From the NCBI RefSeq assembly GCF_900143075.1, contig NZ_FRCY01000008.1, forward strand, positions 1 through 64,000: DNA of 64,000 nucleotides, in the 5' to 3' direction. A program made the position numbers and the translations under genes. This document shows, one piece after another, positions 26,638-35,403 of this stretch; the stretch's first letter is position 1; each line of letters begins with the position of its first letter. The notes beneath the pieces are model-generated. The model was given only the letters and a program-made list of their open reading frames with translations, was not told where the DNA came from and did no database searches. This DNA is from Cyclobacterium lianum (GTDB lineage: Bacteria; Bacteroidota; Bacteroidia; Cytophagales; Cyclobacteriaceae).

Positions 26638-27693
26638 TTACAGTCCGAAAGTTTGATTAACGTTTGCAGTTAGGTCATTACCAACTTGCGAAACATTGCT
26701 AAAATTGCTTCCACCCGTTTGGATCTGGTTTGCATAATTGCGAGCTCCGTCCTGTAGGATCATGGCTTCATTCAATACGATATCTCCGCCAGGTGTAGTT
26801 TGAGTTTGATAAGCATCGTTATCAACTCCATACTGATTGATGGTTGCGAGGTTTAATGGATCATATCCGCTAGACCGTCTTAAATCTGAACTTTGAGTTT
26901 GTTCTGCAACACCTCTGTTTCCATACTGATTGATATAACCGAAGTTAAGACTTCCAGTTTGATCTTGAACAGCGTCATTGTCATTTCCTGCTTGATTAAC
27001 GGATGCTGTACTTACCCAGGCATCTTGGGTTTGGGTGCTTGAATTATGATTACCAGACTGGTTGGCTGTAGCGGTATTGGCCCATCCGTCCTGCACCTGA
27101 GTAGCCGAATTATTATCGCCGGCCTGATTAATCGATCCGTTGTTCATACTACCTTCTTCATCAATAAGCATATTGATGTCCTGAGCTTGCTGTGCATTAT
27201 TGTTATCACCGGATTGGACTATGGAAGCTGTATTTCCATACCTCACCTGATTTTGTGAGGCAAAGTTATCGCTGCCACTTTGGTTAATTGAGGCGGTACT
27301 TGTACCCAACTGACCGTGTGGACCTTGTCTTTGAATAGCTTCGTTATTATTACCTGACTGTGTAATGTACGCCGCCAAAGCCCCAGCTCTGGATTCAAGC
27401 GCTCCGTTGTGGGTTTGTTCTACTGTTGCGTCATTGTTTCGCCCAGTTTGGTTAATGTGGGAAAGCGTGGTGTTTTCCTCGAAAGCGCTTGTTGAAATTT
27501 GAGTAACGTTCGCTACATTGTCCCGATTTTCCTGGTTGATTACCGAAGAATTTTCGTTTGCACCAGATTGTTCAACATCAGCGTTTTGATTGTTTCCAGA
27601 TTGTGTAATCTGAGAGGTGTTGTTTGGATCGTCCTGTGCAAAGGCGATGCCTGCTGCAAACAGCATGGAGAATAAAATACTTGTCTTTTTCAT
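26638..27693 (-). CDS. csgA: Major curlin subunit (CsgA-like) with about 13 amyloid repeats
   Basis: 351 residues with a signal peptide (FSMLFAAGIAFAQD). I count about 13 units with the curlin signature S/x-x-x-Q-x-G-x-x-N-x-A-x-x-x-Q, for example QITQSGNNQNADVEQ, YITQSGNNNEAIQRQ, SIVQSGDNNNAQQAQ and SVNQAGNDNDAVQDQ. Some linkers between units are longer than normal. E. coli CsgA has five repeats in 151 residues. The protein is therefore a long-version fibre subunit, secreted through the CsgG channel and assembled into extracellular functional amyloid. The conserved C-terminal QTFGL is at the end. Confidence 0.93.
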   Translation of the reverse strand: MKKTSILFSMLFAAGIAFAQDDPNNTSQITQSGNNQNADVEQSGANENSSVINQENRDNVANVTQISTSAFEENTTLSHINQTGRNNDATVEQTHNGALESRAGALAAYITQSGNNNEAIQRQGPHGQLGTSTASINQSGSDNFASQNQVRYGNTASIVQSGDNNNAQQAQDINMLIDEEGSMNNGSINQAGDNNSATQVQDGWANTATANQSGNHNSSTQTQDAWVSTASVNQAGNDNDAVQDQTGSLNFGYINQYGNRGVAEQTQSSDLRRSSGYDPLNLATINQYGVDNDAYQTQTTPGGDIVLNEAMILQDGARNYANQIQTGGSNFSNVSQVGNDLTANVNQTFGL

Positions 27694-27742
27694 TTTGTTT
27701 TTGTTTTGGTTATAATTAATTGAATAGAAAATTTATATTTTT

Positions 27743-28162
27743 TTATTGATCACCTTGTTTCCGTTCCACACCCGAGTTCTGTCTGATAGTCGCCCGGTTG
27801 TTTTGGCCGGATTGTCGTACGATAATAGAAGAGCCTTTACGATTTTTTACGCTTACATTTATTGAATTTTTTCCTCCTTTTTGAATTAATGTCCCGCTTA
27901 CTGAATCCTTGACCATTATGGTTTTAATGTTTTGAAAGGTTTTATCGTTAAATTCTATAAAATTCGAATTACCTTGAGTTTGGATATAAATACTATCAAC
28001 AGAGCTGCGTTGGTGCTCCTGGGCATCGCGTTTTTGCTCGCCAGCTGCGTTTTTTGAATTTTTCAAATCTTGTGAGTTTGCGAAATTGACCAGTAGAAGA
28101 CCAATGGTCAGAAAAAAGAAGTTCTTGGAAAATCGGTTAACTTTGAATATAAAAATACGCAT
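27743..28162 (-). CDS. Small curlin-like protein (CsgB-type minor subunit)
   Basis: 139 residues with a signal peptide (FLTIGLLLVNFANSQD). After a charged stretch (NAAGEQKRDAQEHQRS) there are a few curlin-like units: IYIQTQGNSNFIEFND, LIQKGGKNSINVSV and IIVRQSGQNNRATIRQ. The C-terminus is strongly basic (VERKQGDQ). The first position in the locus, small size and few repeats suit a nucleator resembling CsgB, but assignment among minor subunits is inferred. Confidence 0.8.
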   Translation of the reverse strand: MRIFIFKVNRFSKNFFFLTIGLLLVNFANSQDLKNSKNAAGEQKRDAQEHQRSSVDSIYIQTQGNSNFIEFNDKTFQNIKTIMVKDSVSGTLIQKGGKNSINVSVKNRKGSSIIVRQSGQNNRATIRQNSGVERKQGDQ

Positions 28163-28318
28163 AATAATATACTTAAAATGTATTTGGTAACTGATAAAAA
28201 CAAATTTAGGTATAATAAATTACCCAGACAATGCGTGATTTCCGAAGAGTGAAAAATTTGATATTAGTGAAAGCACGTATGAAAATTCAATTGAAAAAAG
28301 TAAATGTATCTTTAAAAA

Positions 28319-29317
28319 TTATACCGCTTTAATATTGTTTCTGCCTCGTTTTAGATTATTTACAGTTGCAACAGCCTCAATAATATTTCTCACCCCTAAT
28401 TTTTCCATAATATTTGATCGGTGCTTTTCAATCGTTCGGTTGGATACGGATAAGCGATCTGCGATTAATTTAATGGGCAGTCCATGCGACGATAATTCCA
28501 ATATTTCATTTTCCCTGGGTGTCAGGATGGGGCTTGTGCGATTTCCGGTTTCCGCGGCTTTACTATTATAGCTTATTTCCATACCAGATTCAGTATTCGG
28601 AGACAATTCAATCAGGTAGGTCTTATGGTTGAAATGAGTACCTTTAAACATCAATATATTGAAGCTGATTTCTCCAGCCTCCTTAAAGGAAATGTTCTTT
28701 ATTTTACAATAATTTGAGATTTTGCTATCAAATCTTTTGTAATTTAATTTTTCCAGTGAGGAATTAGGGAATTCAAAAACTTCATCAATCCGCTTCCCCT
28801 TCAGTCCTTTTTTTTGGTGAATGCAGCTGAAAGAGTTGTTGACCTCCTGTATGTGGTCGTTATCAACCAAAAGCATAGGTATATGGGAATTGTTAAAGTA
28901 AAATTTAAAATCCGAAGTATTTAGAAAATTAAAATACTTTTTTTTAGCGATTTCTTTATTTACTTTCCGGATGGTTGCCTCTTCGTCCAGTGGTAGAAAA
29001 ATGATGTTGTCAATTCCAAGCTCTAGCGCAAGCATGATATCCTCTTTTTTGCAATCCTCCAATATTAAAAAAAATGGAATTGTTTGAGAGAGTAGCTCAG
29101 GTTCCAGCGTTTGAAAAATCAGTTCCCCTTTTGCTTCGTCAATGAATTCCGTGCTTAATGTTAGTTGGTATTTGGTATTTTGAAGACATTTCAAGGCATC
29201 ATCTACTTCGGAAGCGAAATCTACTGTGAATCCATTGGATTTCATGAGGTCAATAATTTGCTCATTTATATGTTCTGGCTGACTTATAAATAATAGGTTT
29301 TTTTGGGTTTCAATCAT
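28319..29317 (-). CDS. LuxR-type regulator of the curli locus (CsgD-like, pseudo-receiver + PAS)
   Basis: 332 residues. Residues 5-130 have a receiver-like fold, but the acidic pocket is missing: the first strand ends FISQPE and the phosphoacceptor position near 55-56 reads LTLST, so there is no Asp. Residues ~135-250 look like a PAS domain (PMLLVDNDHIQEVNNSFSCI). Residues ~262-325 are a LuxR/NarL HTH (LTPRENEILELSSHGLPIKLI, then 'LSVSNRTIEKHRSNIMEKLGV'). Position at the head of the curli genes makes it the analogue of CsgD. Control by ligand at PAS rather than by phosphorylation is inferred. Confidence 0.87.
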   Translation of the reverse strand: MIETQKNLLFISQPEHINEQIIDLMKSNGFTVDFASEVDDALKCLQNTKYQLTLSTEFIDEAKGELIFQTLEPELLSQTIPFFLILEDCKKEDIMLALELGIDNIIFLPLDEEATIRKVNKEIAKKKYFNFLNTSDFKFYFNNSHIPMLLVDNDHIQEVNNSFSCIHQKKGLKGKRIDEVFEFPNSSLEKLNYKRFDSKISNYCKIKNISFKEAGEISFNILMFKGTHFNHKTYLIELSPNTESGMEISYNSKAAETGNRTSPILTPRENEILELSSHGLPIKLIADRLSVSNRTIEKHRSNIMEKLGVRNIIEAVATVNNLKRGRNNIKAV

Positions 29318-29831
29318 TGTTTTAAAAATATTTTAAAATTTATAAATAATATATTTTTAATTCAAATAGTCCACGTTTACTAAGTTTCAGTTCTTTTATA
29401 AACATTTCTTTTTTGGGCTTCTGCCTGCACAATATCGAAATGCTTGTTTTGTGATTTGAAATGAAACACAAAAATCAGCAACTAAGATACAAAAAAATGT
29501 AGTTTTACATCAACTAATCAAGAATTTTATTCCTTACTAAATTATTTCAAGACAAGTTGATTTTCGATAAAATATTAATAAAAATATTATTAATTATGTA
29601 AAAGGAAGAAAAATAGGTCCTATATTAAATAATGAAGAAAATACAATTTTTTTTTGATGCTTAAATTTTTGTATATATAAAAAATATACGTTAAAAAATT
29701 TTTCCTTTATATTACGGAAAATTTTTTAATTAAAAATTGAAAATTCAATGATAAATATATATAAAATTACAGGTAATTGAATTAACCTATTTTTAATTGA
29801 ATTATAGAATGAAATCGATTTGTTTTGTATA
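29318..29831. other. Very A+T-rich non-coding region at the right end of the curli island
   Basis: 514 bp, extremely A+T-rich with many A and T runs, upstream of the curli regulator gene and ending exactly at the second direct repeat. No ORF can be supported. It must carry the regulator's promoter, and an inverted repeat is present at 29691-29729. Confidence 0.6.
29691..29729. repeat. A+T-rich inverted repeat near the island end
   Basis: Arms TTAAAAAATTTTTCC (29691-29705) and GGAAAATTTTTTAA (29716-29729) are complementary except for one extra T, with a 10-base spacer. It could be a terminator for reading towards the amidohydrolase remnant, a protein-binding site or an element end. Confidence 0.5.
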
Positions 29832-30150
29832 GCTGATATCAACATCAAAGAAATGTATCCGGTCACTTATAATGATCCCGATTTGACAACAGCCATGGTG
29901 CCAACACTGGAAAAAGTAGCCGGAAAAGAAAAGGTATGGCTGCACGATCCGGTGACCGGAGCGGAGGATTTTAGCTTTTATCAGAAAGAAAAACCCGGAT
30001 TATTCATTTTTCTGGGCGGCATGCCGGCAGATGCGGACCCGAGACCGCTCCCTCACACCATACGCCGGATTTTTACCTGGACGAAAGTGGTTTCGTGCTG
30101 GGTGTAAAAGCCCTGAGCCAATTGGCTGTGGATTTTATGGAAATGTACTG
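29832..30150 (+). pseudogene. 3' fragment of an M20 amidohydrolase gene, frameshifted
   Basis: This fragment encodes the last ~106 residues of the amidohydrolase found complete at 21144-22439 (INIKEMYPVTYNDPDLT ...). It has no start or N-terminal part. A single-base deletion near 30040, in the stretch GACCCGAGACCGCTCCC, shifts the frame so that the C-terminus after ADADP is wrong. It therefore cannot give a working product. It marks the right border of the curli island. Confidence 0.93.
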
Positions 30151-30157
30151 ATTCGGC
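29832..30157 (+). repeat. Direct repeat, copy 2 (displaced 3' end of amidohydrolase gene)
   Basis: Same-orientation copy of 22119-22445, ~97% identical, with one base deleted. Similarity starts sharply at GCTGATATC and ends after ATTCGGC. The sequences outside the two copies do not visibly match. Confidence 0.95.
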
Positions 30158-30294
30158 GGTATCCGGCTACCGATAAAAGCTGACAGACAGTCAACAGGTA
30201 ACCGTCAATCTCGTTCTTTTGAAAGCGAAGTCCGGTCGGTGCAAAGCTGCTTGCCCCCATCAAGAGGCCCTCAGTTTATTGCCTAGGGTTGCAC

Positions 30295-31974
30295 TCAAAG
30301 GTTATTTGGGTCGGACAAGAATATGATTTCACCTGTATGCAACGCACGATGGTATAGGCGAAAGTCGGCCATTTTTCCTTTGAAATGGTGATTTGCTCCG
30401 AAGCCTATCTTTAACGGAACCGCTGAATTCAGGTCGTACTGACCCGGGTTGTCAATTGTTTTTCTGGCGACTTTTTCACCATTAATATAAAGCGCAAGCT
30501 CTCCTTTTGATTTTACTGCTGCGACATGCTGCCATCCGCTTTTCAGTGCACCCGGGCTTAAGACATTCCTGCCCAGCTCAAATCCGAAGATTTTTCCGGA
30601 GGGAAGGGTGCTGCAATACAAAATGCCGTTATTTTCAGCCATGGTCCATGCCCTGCGGTATTTGACATCCGGAGTATGATCCAGCCGGACCAGTTTTTTC
30701 CAGGTGGTATCTCCCCTGTAAGCATAAACCTCTGCGAGGGGGAGGGTGCCGGCTACTAAAGTACCGTTATGTACAAGCATACCCATTACTTCAAGCTCAT
30801 TTCCCAGACGGCCTGCATCCTTCCAGTTGTCGATGCCATCAAAGCGGTAAACCCTCCCGCTGGGCCAGGTGCCTACATACAAGTTCCCGTAATATATTGC
30901 AAACGAATAGGTTTGGGTATTGTCACCAAGCAGCCCACAGTCGGTCCAGGAATGCCCATCGTAGCGGTATACGTTTCCGCTGTCGTAACTGGAAGCGTAC
31001 AGGTATCCGTCGTAAACCGCCAGAGCGACAACGCGCTTTCCTTCAGGCGTTGGGCACGCTACCCATTTATCGTTATCCAGTCTGAAGAATCCTGCGGGAT
31101 GGTAGAGCGAACTGGCATATAGTGAACCATTGAAGCTGATCAGACCACCAATAGCTTCTGTATCCGGTAATTTTCCCGTGGACACCCATTGCCCGTCTGC
31201 TCCATACCGCATGACCCGACCTCCTGCTGTCAGGTTTTCCGATTCAGGAAGGGCGGAACCTGCAAACCGATACTTCCCTGTGCCTGCGTAGAGCTCGCCA
31301 TTGTGAACAGCCAGAGCCATGACACTATTAGAAGCATCGGGAGAACCGCAATCTATCCACCGGTCCAGCGAATCCAGGCGATAGACATTACCAGACTTCT
31401 CCTTTTCCTGATGGGAAAGACCAGCGTAAAGTGATCCTTCAAAGCTTGCCAGGGAAAAGGCACCCACCGTACTGTCAGGGCTTCCCAAATCTATCCAATC
31501 CGAGCTTATGTCTGCATTTATTCCAAAATGCAACTGGCAGTAGTTGGCCAGGCTGGTGGTTACTGCCTGGGTCTTTGTGCTCAGGTGAAATCCTGTTTTT
31601 GAGAGGGAATCGTATTGACTCATGATATCAGCAGGTGACTCCCTGTCGGTGTCGGAGAGGTCAATCCAACCCGCAATCGTAAAATCTTTTTTCCCCAATC
31701 GGGGAGACTGATCCAACGGGATTTCCAGCCAGGTATTTACGCTTGAGAAATCTACTGCGGTAGATTCTCTGCCCGTGGGACCGGATGCGTCAAAGTTGAT
31801 CTCTCCATGAATGGTAGCGTGCCGGTTTGCACCCGAATGATCCCGGACGTCTCCGGCTAACTTCCAATGCCCCAATAAGCCTTCATTTAACCTGGTACTG
31901 CCACGTTCCTTGCAGGCACAGCTCATGAGGTATAGAATAAGCAATGGTAATAAGGGTAGGTATTTTCGAATCAT
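30295..31974 (-). CDS. Lipoprotein with LamG (concanavalin-like) domain split by a beta-propeller
   Basis: 559 residues. The signal ends in YLMSCAC (lipid Cys ~19). Residues ~30-150 begin a LamG jelly roll (LLGHWKLAGDVRDHSGANRHA ... TWLEIPLDQSPRLGKKDFTIAGWIDL). Residues ~155-460 are a propeller of about six repeats with the pattern 'NGxLYAGT...GxVYRxD' and 'WxDCG'. Residues ~475-559 return to LamG (WQHVAAVKSKGELALYINGEKV ... MADFRLYHRALHTGEI). Likely a surface carbohydrate-binding protein. It is transcribed away from the SusC gene, from a shared 245-bp region. Confidence 0.82.
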   Translation of the reverse strand: MIRKYLPLLPLLILYLMSCACKERGSTRLNEGLLGHWKLAGDVRDHSGANRHATIHGEINFDASGPTGRESTAVDFSSVNTWLEIPLDQSPRLGKKDFTIAGWIDLSDTDRESPADIMSQYDSLSKTGFHLSTKTQAVTTSLANYCQLHFGINADISSDWIDLGSPDSTVGAFSLASFEGSLYAGLSHQEKEKSGNVYRLDSLDRWIDCGSPDASNSVMALAVHNGELYAGTGKYRFAGSALPESENLTAGGRVMRYGADGQWVSTGKLPDTEAIGGLISFNGSLYASSLYHPAGFFRLDNDKWVACPTPEGKRVVALAVYDGYLYASSYDSGNVYRYDGHSWTDCGLLGDNTQTYSFAIYYGNLYVGTWPSGRVYRFDGIDNWKDAGRLGNELEVMGMLVHNGTLVAGTLPLAEVYAYRGDTTWKKLVRLDHTPDVKYRRAWTMAENNGILYCSTLPSGKIFGFELGRNVLSPGALKSGWQHVAAVKSKGELALYINGEKVARKTIDNPGQYDLNSAVPLKIGFGANHHFKGKMADFRLYHRALHTGEIIFLSDPNNL

Positions 31975-32147
31975 GGGCGCATTTTAACAGAATAAATTAT
32001 TATTTACACTTACCAATATAACCAACTTTCTCATTTTTTACGAAGAATTTGTCGGTGTCCTTACCTGTAAACCGACTATTGTTATTTTTTGTCAAACAAT
32101 AGATACAAAACTTTTTGATCTTGCTGAATAAAATTTTATTTTTAAGG

Positions 32148-32161
32148 TAACGTACACGTAA
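32148..32161. promoter_or_regulatory. Possible operator upstream of susC
   Basis: TAACGTACACGTAA is an imperfect palindrome (arms TAACGT and ACGTAA) ~60 bp before the SusC start, followed by a direct repeat of GTAACG. Palindromes with central ACGT are common for LacI-family regulators, and one is encoded at 48481. Weak evidence. Confidence 0.25.
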
Positions 32162-32219
32162 CGAATAGCATAATAGACTTATTCGCTTTCAATCAATTAT
32201 TCCTTTAAATCACTACATC

Positions 32220-35200
32220 ATGAAACAAAATTACATTTCACTGCTCCGTCAGTCCGACCGGCTGACTCAAGTCAGGGAACGGAGGGAATGGCAAAATCCC
32301 GCCAAGGTGTTGGTCCTTTCGTTCCTGATTATGTTTCTCAATTGTGTTCCGGGGCACTTTGCGCATGCGCGACAAGCCCGGCAGGTATCAGGTCAGGTAT
32401 TTGACAATGCTACCAATGAAAGTTTGCCAGGGGTCAATATTCTGATCAAAGGCACGTCTATGGGTACCGTCACTGATATCGATGGTTCCTACTCGATCAG
32501 CGTGCCTGGTGAAGAGGCTGTGTTGATCTATTCCTTTGTAGGATACCTGACCCAGGAAGTGCGGGTTGGGAATCAAAATACGATCAACGTGAACCTGGTC
32601 GCCGATCAGGCCCAGCTGGAAGAGGTGGTAGTAGTCGGCTATGGTACGGTAAAGAAAAGTGACCTTACCGGTTCTGTAGTCCGGGTGGATCCCGAATCTT
32701 TTAAAAACCAGAGTAATGTGCAGCTTACCGACATGCTGGCAGGAACTGTGGCCGGCTTCAATGCCAATCAGGGGACCTCTGCTGCCGGAGGCAGTTCGCT
32801 GGAAGTGAGGGGCCCTACCTCACTGAGCGCAGGCACCGAACCACTTGTAGTACTGGACGGCGTAATTTTCAATGGAAGTCTCAGAGATATCAACCCCAAC
32901 GATATTGAATCGGTGGATATTCTCAAAGATGCGAGTTCGGCGGCAGTATTTGGTGCCAGAGCTGCTTCAGGAGTGATCCTGGTGACCACTACAAGGGGCA
33001 AAGCCGGAGCGCCAACCATCAATTTCACTACCAAGCTGGGGGTCGCCGGACCAACCAATGATGATTTTGCCGTGCGCGGTCCTCAGGGATATCTGGATTT
33101 CCGGAGAGATTATTTCAGGACATTGGGACAAGCCCAGCCGGACTACCATTGGTTCAATCCGCAGGCATTGCCCGAGGGCGTCACACTGGAGCAATGGAGG
33201 GCTTCCAACAACAATCCCAATCCTGATGATACCCGAGAATGGCTGGCAAGGTTAAATTTTTTCCCTGACGAGGTCGCTGCCTATCTGGCTGGTGAAACCA
33301 TCGATTGGAGGAATAAGGTGATGCAGCCTGGCCTGCGTCAGGAATATGACCTGAGCATAGGTGGTGGAACAGAAAAAATCAAATACTATTGGTCACTGGG
33401 ATACCTTGACAATGAGGGTATCATAGTGGGGGACAAGTTTTCTACAATCCGTTCCCGGATTAATTTTGATTTTGAAGTGACAGACTGGATGAAAGTAGGA
33501 TTGAATTCACAATTTTCATCCAGGGATGAAAGTGTGGTTCAGGCCAATCTTACGGGCATGTACCAAACCGGACCATATGCACAGATGTACGAGGAAGATG
33601 GATCTGTCAAATGGTTTCCCCATGGATATATAGGTGGGCAAAATCCCCTGATCAATTATCTGGGTCAGGACCGGTTTCACAAACGGAATAATTTTTTCAA
33701 TACCTTGTTTGCCGAGTTCAAACTTCCGTTTGGCATTACTTTCAGGTCTTCCTACCAGCCCCGTATTGAAAGTGTAAGAGATTACAATTACTGGTCTCCT
33801 GAGACCATTGTGGGGGGACAGGATTATGCCGGAGGCCGGGCTACCCGCTTTGAATCCAATACCTACGAATGGATGGTAGATAACCTGTTGAAGTGGAATA
33901 AAGAATTCGGTATACATAACTTTGATGTCACCTTTCTGTACAACCTGGAAAAAAACAGGATATACAGTTCAAGCATGGCCAATCAAACCTTCCTTCCCAG
34001 TGCTATTCTGGGCTATCATGGGATGCAGTTTGGAGGTGATCCCACGATCGAAACAGACGATATCACCTATACAGGAGAAGGTTTGATGGGAAGGGTGAAT
34101 TATACCCTGATGGGAAAATATTTGTTTACAGGCTCCATACGAAGAGACGGATTCAGCGCGTTTGGAAGGGAAAATCCCAGAGCTGTTTTCCCCGCCCTGG
34201 CCTTTGCCTGGCAGATTTCTGATGAATCGTTTTACAATTCCAGCCTCATCGATCAACTTAAAATGAGACTCTCCTGGGGAGTGAACGGAAACCGTGATAT
34301 TGGACCCTATTCCTCCTTTGCTCAAATGGGAAGCAACCAATACTATAATGGGTCTCAGGTGCAGATGGGGATATTTACATCCACCCTTTCCAATCCCGGC
34401 CTTTCCTGGGAGGAGACAGAATCATACAACCTGGGTTTCGATATCGGCATTCTGGCAAACCGTATCAATCTCACATTGGATTACTACGATATGAGTACGG
34501 TAAATCTGCTGGTAGATCGTTCCTTGCCAAGGGTGACCGGTTTTGCCAATGTGACCACCAATATAGGAGAACTGGCCAACAGAGGGTTTGAGGCAACCCT
34601 GGGAGCAGTAGCGGTAAACAGGCCGAATATCAATTGGCGGACGAATATCAATTATTCGATGAACCGCAATAAGATCATCTCCCTCTTTGGAGATACCGGG
34701 GAGTACACACTACAGGGACAAACCATCAGCGGAGAAATTCCCGATTTTGAAAACGAATGGTTTATAGGTCAACCCATAGATGTGGTTTGGGATTATAACA
34801 TTTTGGGTACCTGGCAGGTAGAAGAGGCACAGGAAGCTGCGGAATTTAACCTGCGGCCCGGTGATATCAAGGCAGAAGATGTGGATGGGAATGGTCTATA
34901 TGAGGCTTTACAGGATAAGAAGTTTATTGGATTCAGTCAGCCCAGGCATCGGATAGGTTTCAGAAACGACGTTACTTTCCTAAGAAATTTTACGGTCTCT
35001 CTGTTTATTCGGGCAGACCTGGGTCATTTGCGGGCCTTTCCTCCCTCGGTGGCCGGCTGGTCTACCTTCGACAGAAGAAGTACCGCCAATTATCCCTATT
35101 GGACCCCAGATAACAGGACCAACGATTACCCCAGGCTAAGTGTAAATGATTCCCCTTTCGGGGGCGGGGTCATGCCGTATAAGCCATCTTCCTTTGTAAG

Positions 35201-35390
35201 GATCCAGGACCTTTCGCTTTCCTACAATCTGCCGAGTGCACTGACCCAGAGGTACAAGATGCAGAATTTGAGGATTTTTGGTTCCGTCAGGAACCTGTAT
35301 ACCTTTTCCGATTGGCCGGGTTGGGATCCTGAATCAGGTCTGACGCCAATGCCGAGGATTGTCACTGTTGGTTTCAATATTACACTTTAA
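32220..35390 (+). CDS. susC: SusC/RagA family TonB-dependent outer-membrane receptor
   Basis: 1056 residues. After a long basic N-terminus and a hydrophobic signal (VLVLSFLIMFLNCVPG), residues ~57-140 are a carboxypeptidase-D regulatory-like domain (VSGQVFDNATNESLPGVNI). Then come the SusC-specific TonB box and plug start EEVVVVGYGTVKKSDLTGSV, the plug, and a large barrel ending VTVGFNITL. SusC proteins import oligosaccharides or other ligands captured by the SusD partner, using TonB energy. The SusD gene follows 13 bp downstream but is frameshifted. No FecR or anti-sigma partner is adjacent, so regulation may be by the LacI protein at 48481 (inference). Confidence 0.95.
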   Translation: MKQNYISLLRQSDRLTQVRERREWQNPAKVLVLSFLIMFLNCVPGHFAHARQARQVSGQVFDNATNESLPGVNILIKGTSMGTVTDIDGSYSISVPGEEAVLIYSFVGYLTQEVRVGNQNTINVNLVADQAQLEEVVVVGYGTVKKSDLTGSVVRVDPESFKNQSNVQLTDMLAGTVAGFNANQGTSAAGGSSLEVRGPTSLSAGTEPLVVLDGVIFNGSLRDINPNDIESVDILKDASSAAVFGARAASGVILVTTTRGKAGAPTINFTTKLGVAGPTNDDFAVRGPQGYLDFRRDYFRTLGQAQPDYHWFNPQALPEGVTLEQWRASNNNPNPDDTREWLARLNFFPDEVAAYLAGETIDWRNKVMQPGLRQEYDLSIGGGTEKIKYYWSLGYLDNEGIIVGDKFSTIRSRINFDFEVTDWMKVGLNSQFSSRDESVVQANLTGMYQTGPYAQMYEEDGSVKWFPHGYIGGQNPLINYLGQDRFHKRNNFFNTLFAEFKLPFGITFRSSYQPRIESVRDYNYWSPETIVGGQDYAGGRATRFESNTYEWMVDNLLKWNKEFGIHNFDVTFLYNLEKNRIYSSSMANQTFLPSAILGYHGMQFGGDPTIETDDITYTGEGLMGRVNYTLMGKYLFTGSIRRDGFSAFGRENPRAVFPALAFAWQISDESFYNSSLIDQLKMRLSWGVNGNRDIGPYSSFAQMGSNQYYNGSQVQMGIFTSTLSNPGLSWEETESYNLGFDIGILANRINLTLDYYDMSTVNLLVDRSLPRVTGFANVTTNIGELANRGFEATLGAVAVNRPNINWRTNINYSMNRNKIISLFGDTGEYTLQGQTISGEIPDFENEWFIGQPIDVVWDYNILGTWQVEEAQEAAEFNLRPGDIKAEDVDGNGLYEALQDKKFIGFSQPRHRIGFRNDVTFLRNFTVSLFIRADLGHLRAFPPSVAGWSTFDRRSTANYPYWTPDNRTNDYPRLSVNDSPFGGGVMPYKPSSFVRIQDLSLSYNLPSALTQRYKMQNLRIFGSVRNLYTFSDWPGWDPESGLTPMPRIVTVGFNITL

Positions 35391-35403
35391 AATTGCCTGA
35401 GAG

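Larger units (their letters stand above)
22446..29831. other. Curli island bracketed by direct repeats
   Basis: 7.4 kb that contains a complete curli system on the minus strand and nothing else. It lies between two ~97% identical direct repeats of the 3' end of an amidohydrolase gene and is visibly more A+T-rich than its flanks. No integrase or transposase is present. The arrangement fits insertion by recombination in which a gene end was regenerated, or a duplication followed by change. Recombination between the repeats would delete the whole curli locus and leave one amidohydrolase gene. Confidence 0.7.

Noticed and set aside
26638-27693. Repetitive DNA in the curlin gene as a possible CRISPR-like or tandem DNA repeat
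   Set aside because: The repeats are degenerate at DNA level and explained by the curlin amino-acid repeat; no uniform spacers.
22446-29831. Conventional transposon or integrative element carrying curli
   Set aside because: No transposase, integrase, tRNA target or terminal inverted repeats; only the gene-end direct repeat supports an insertion.
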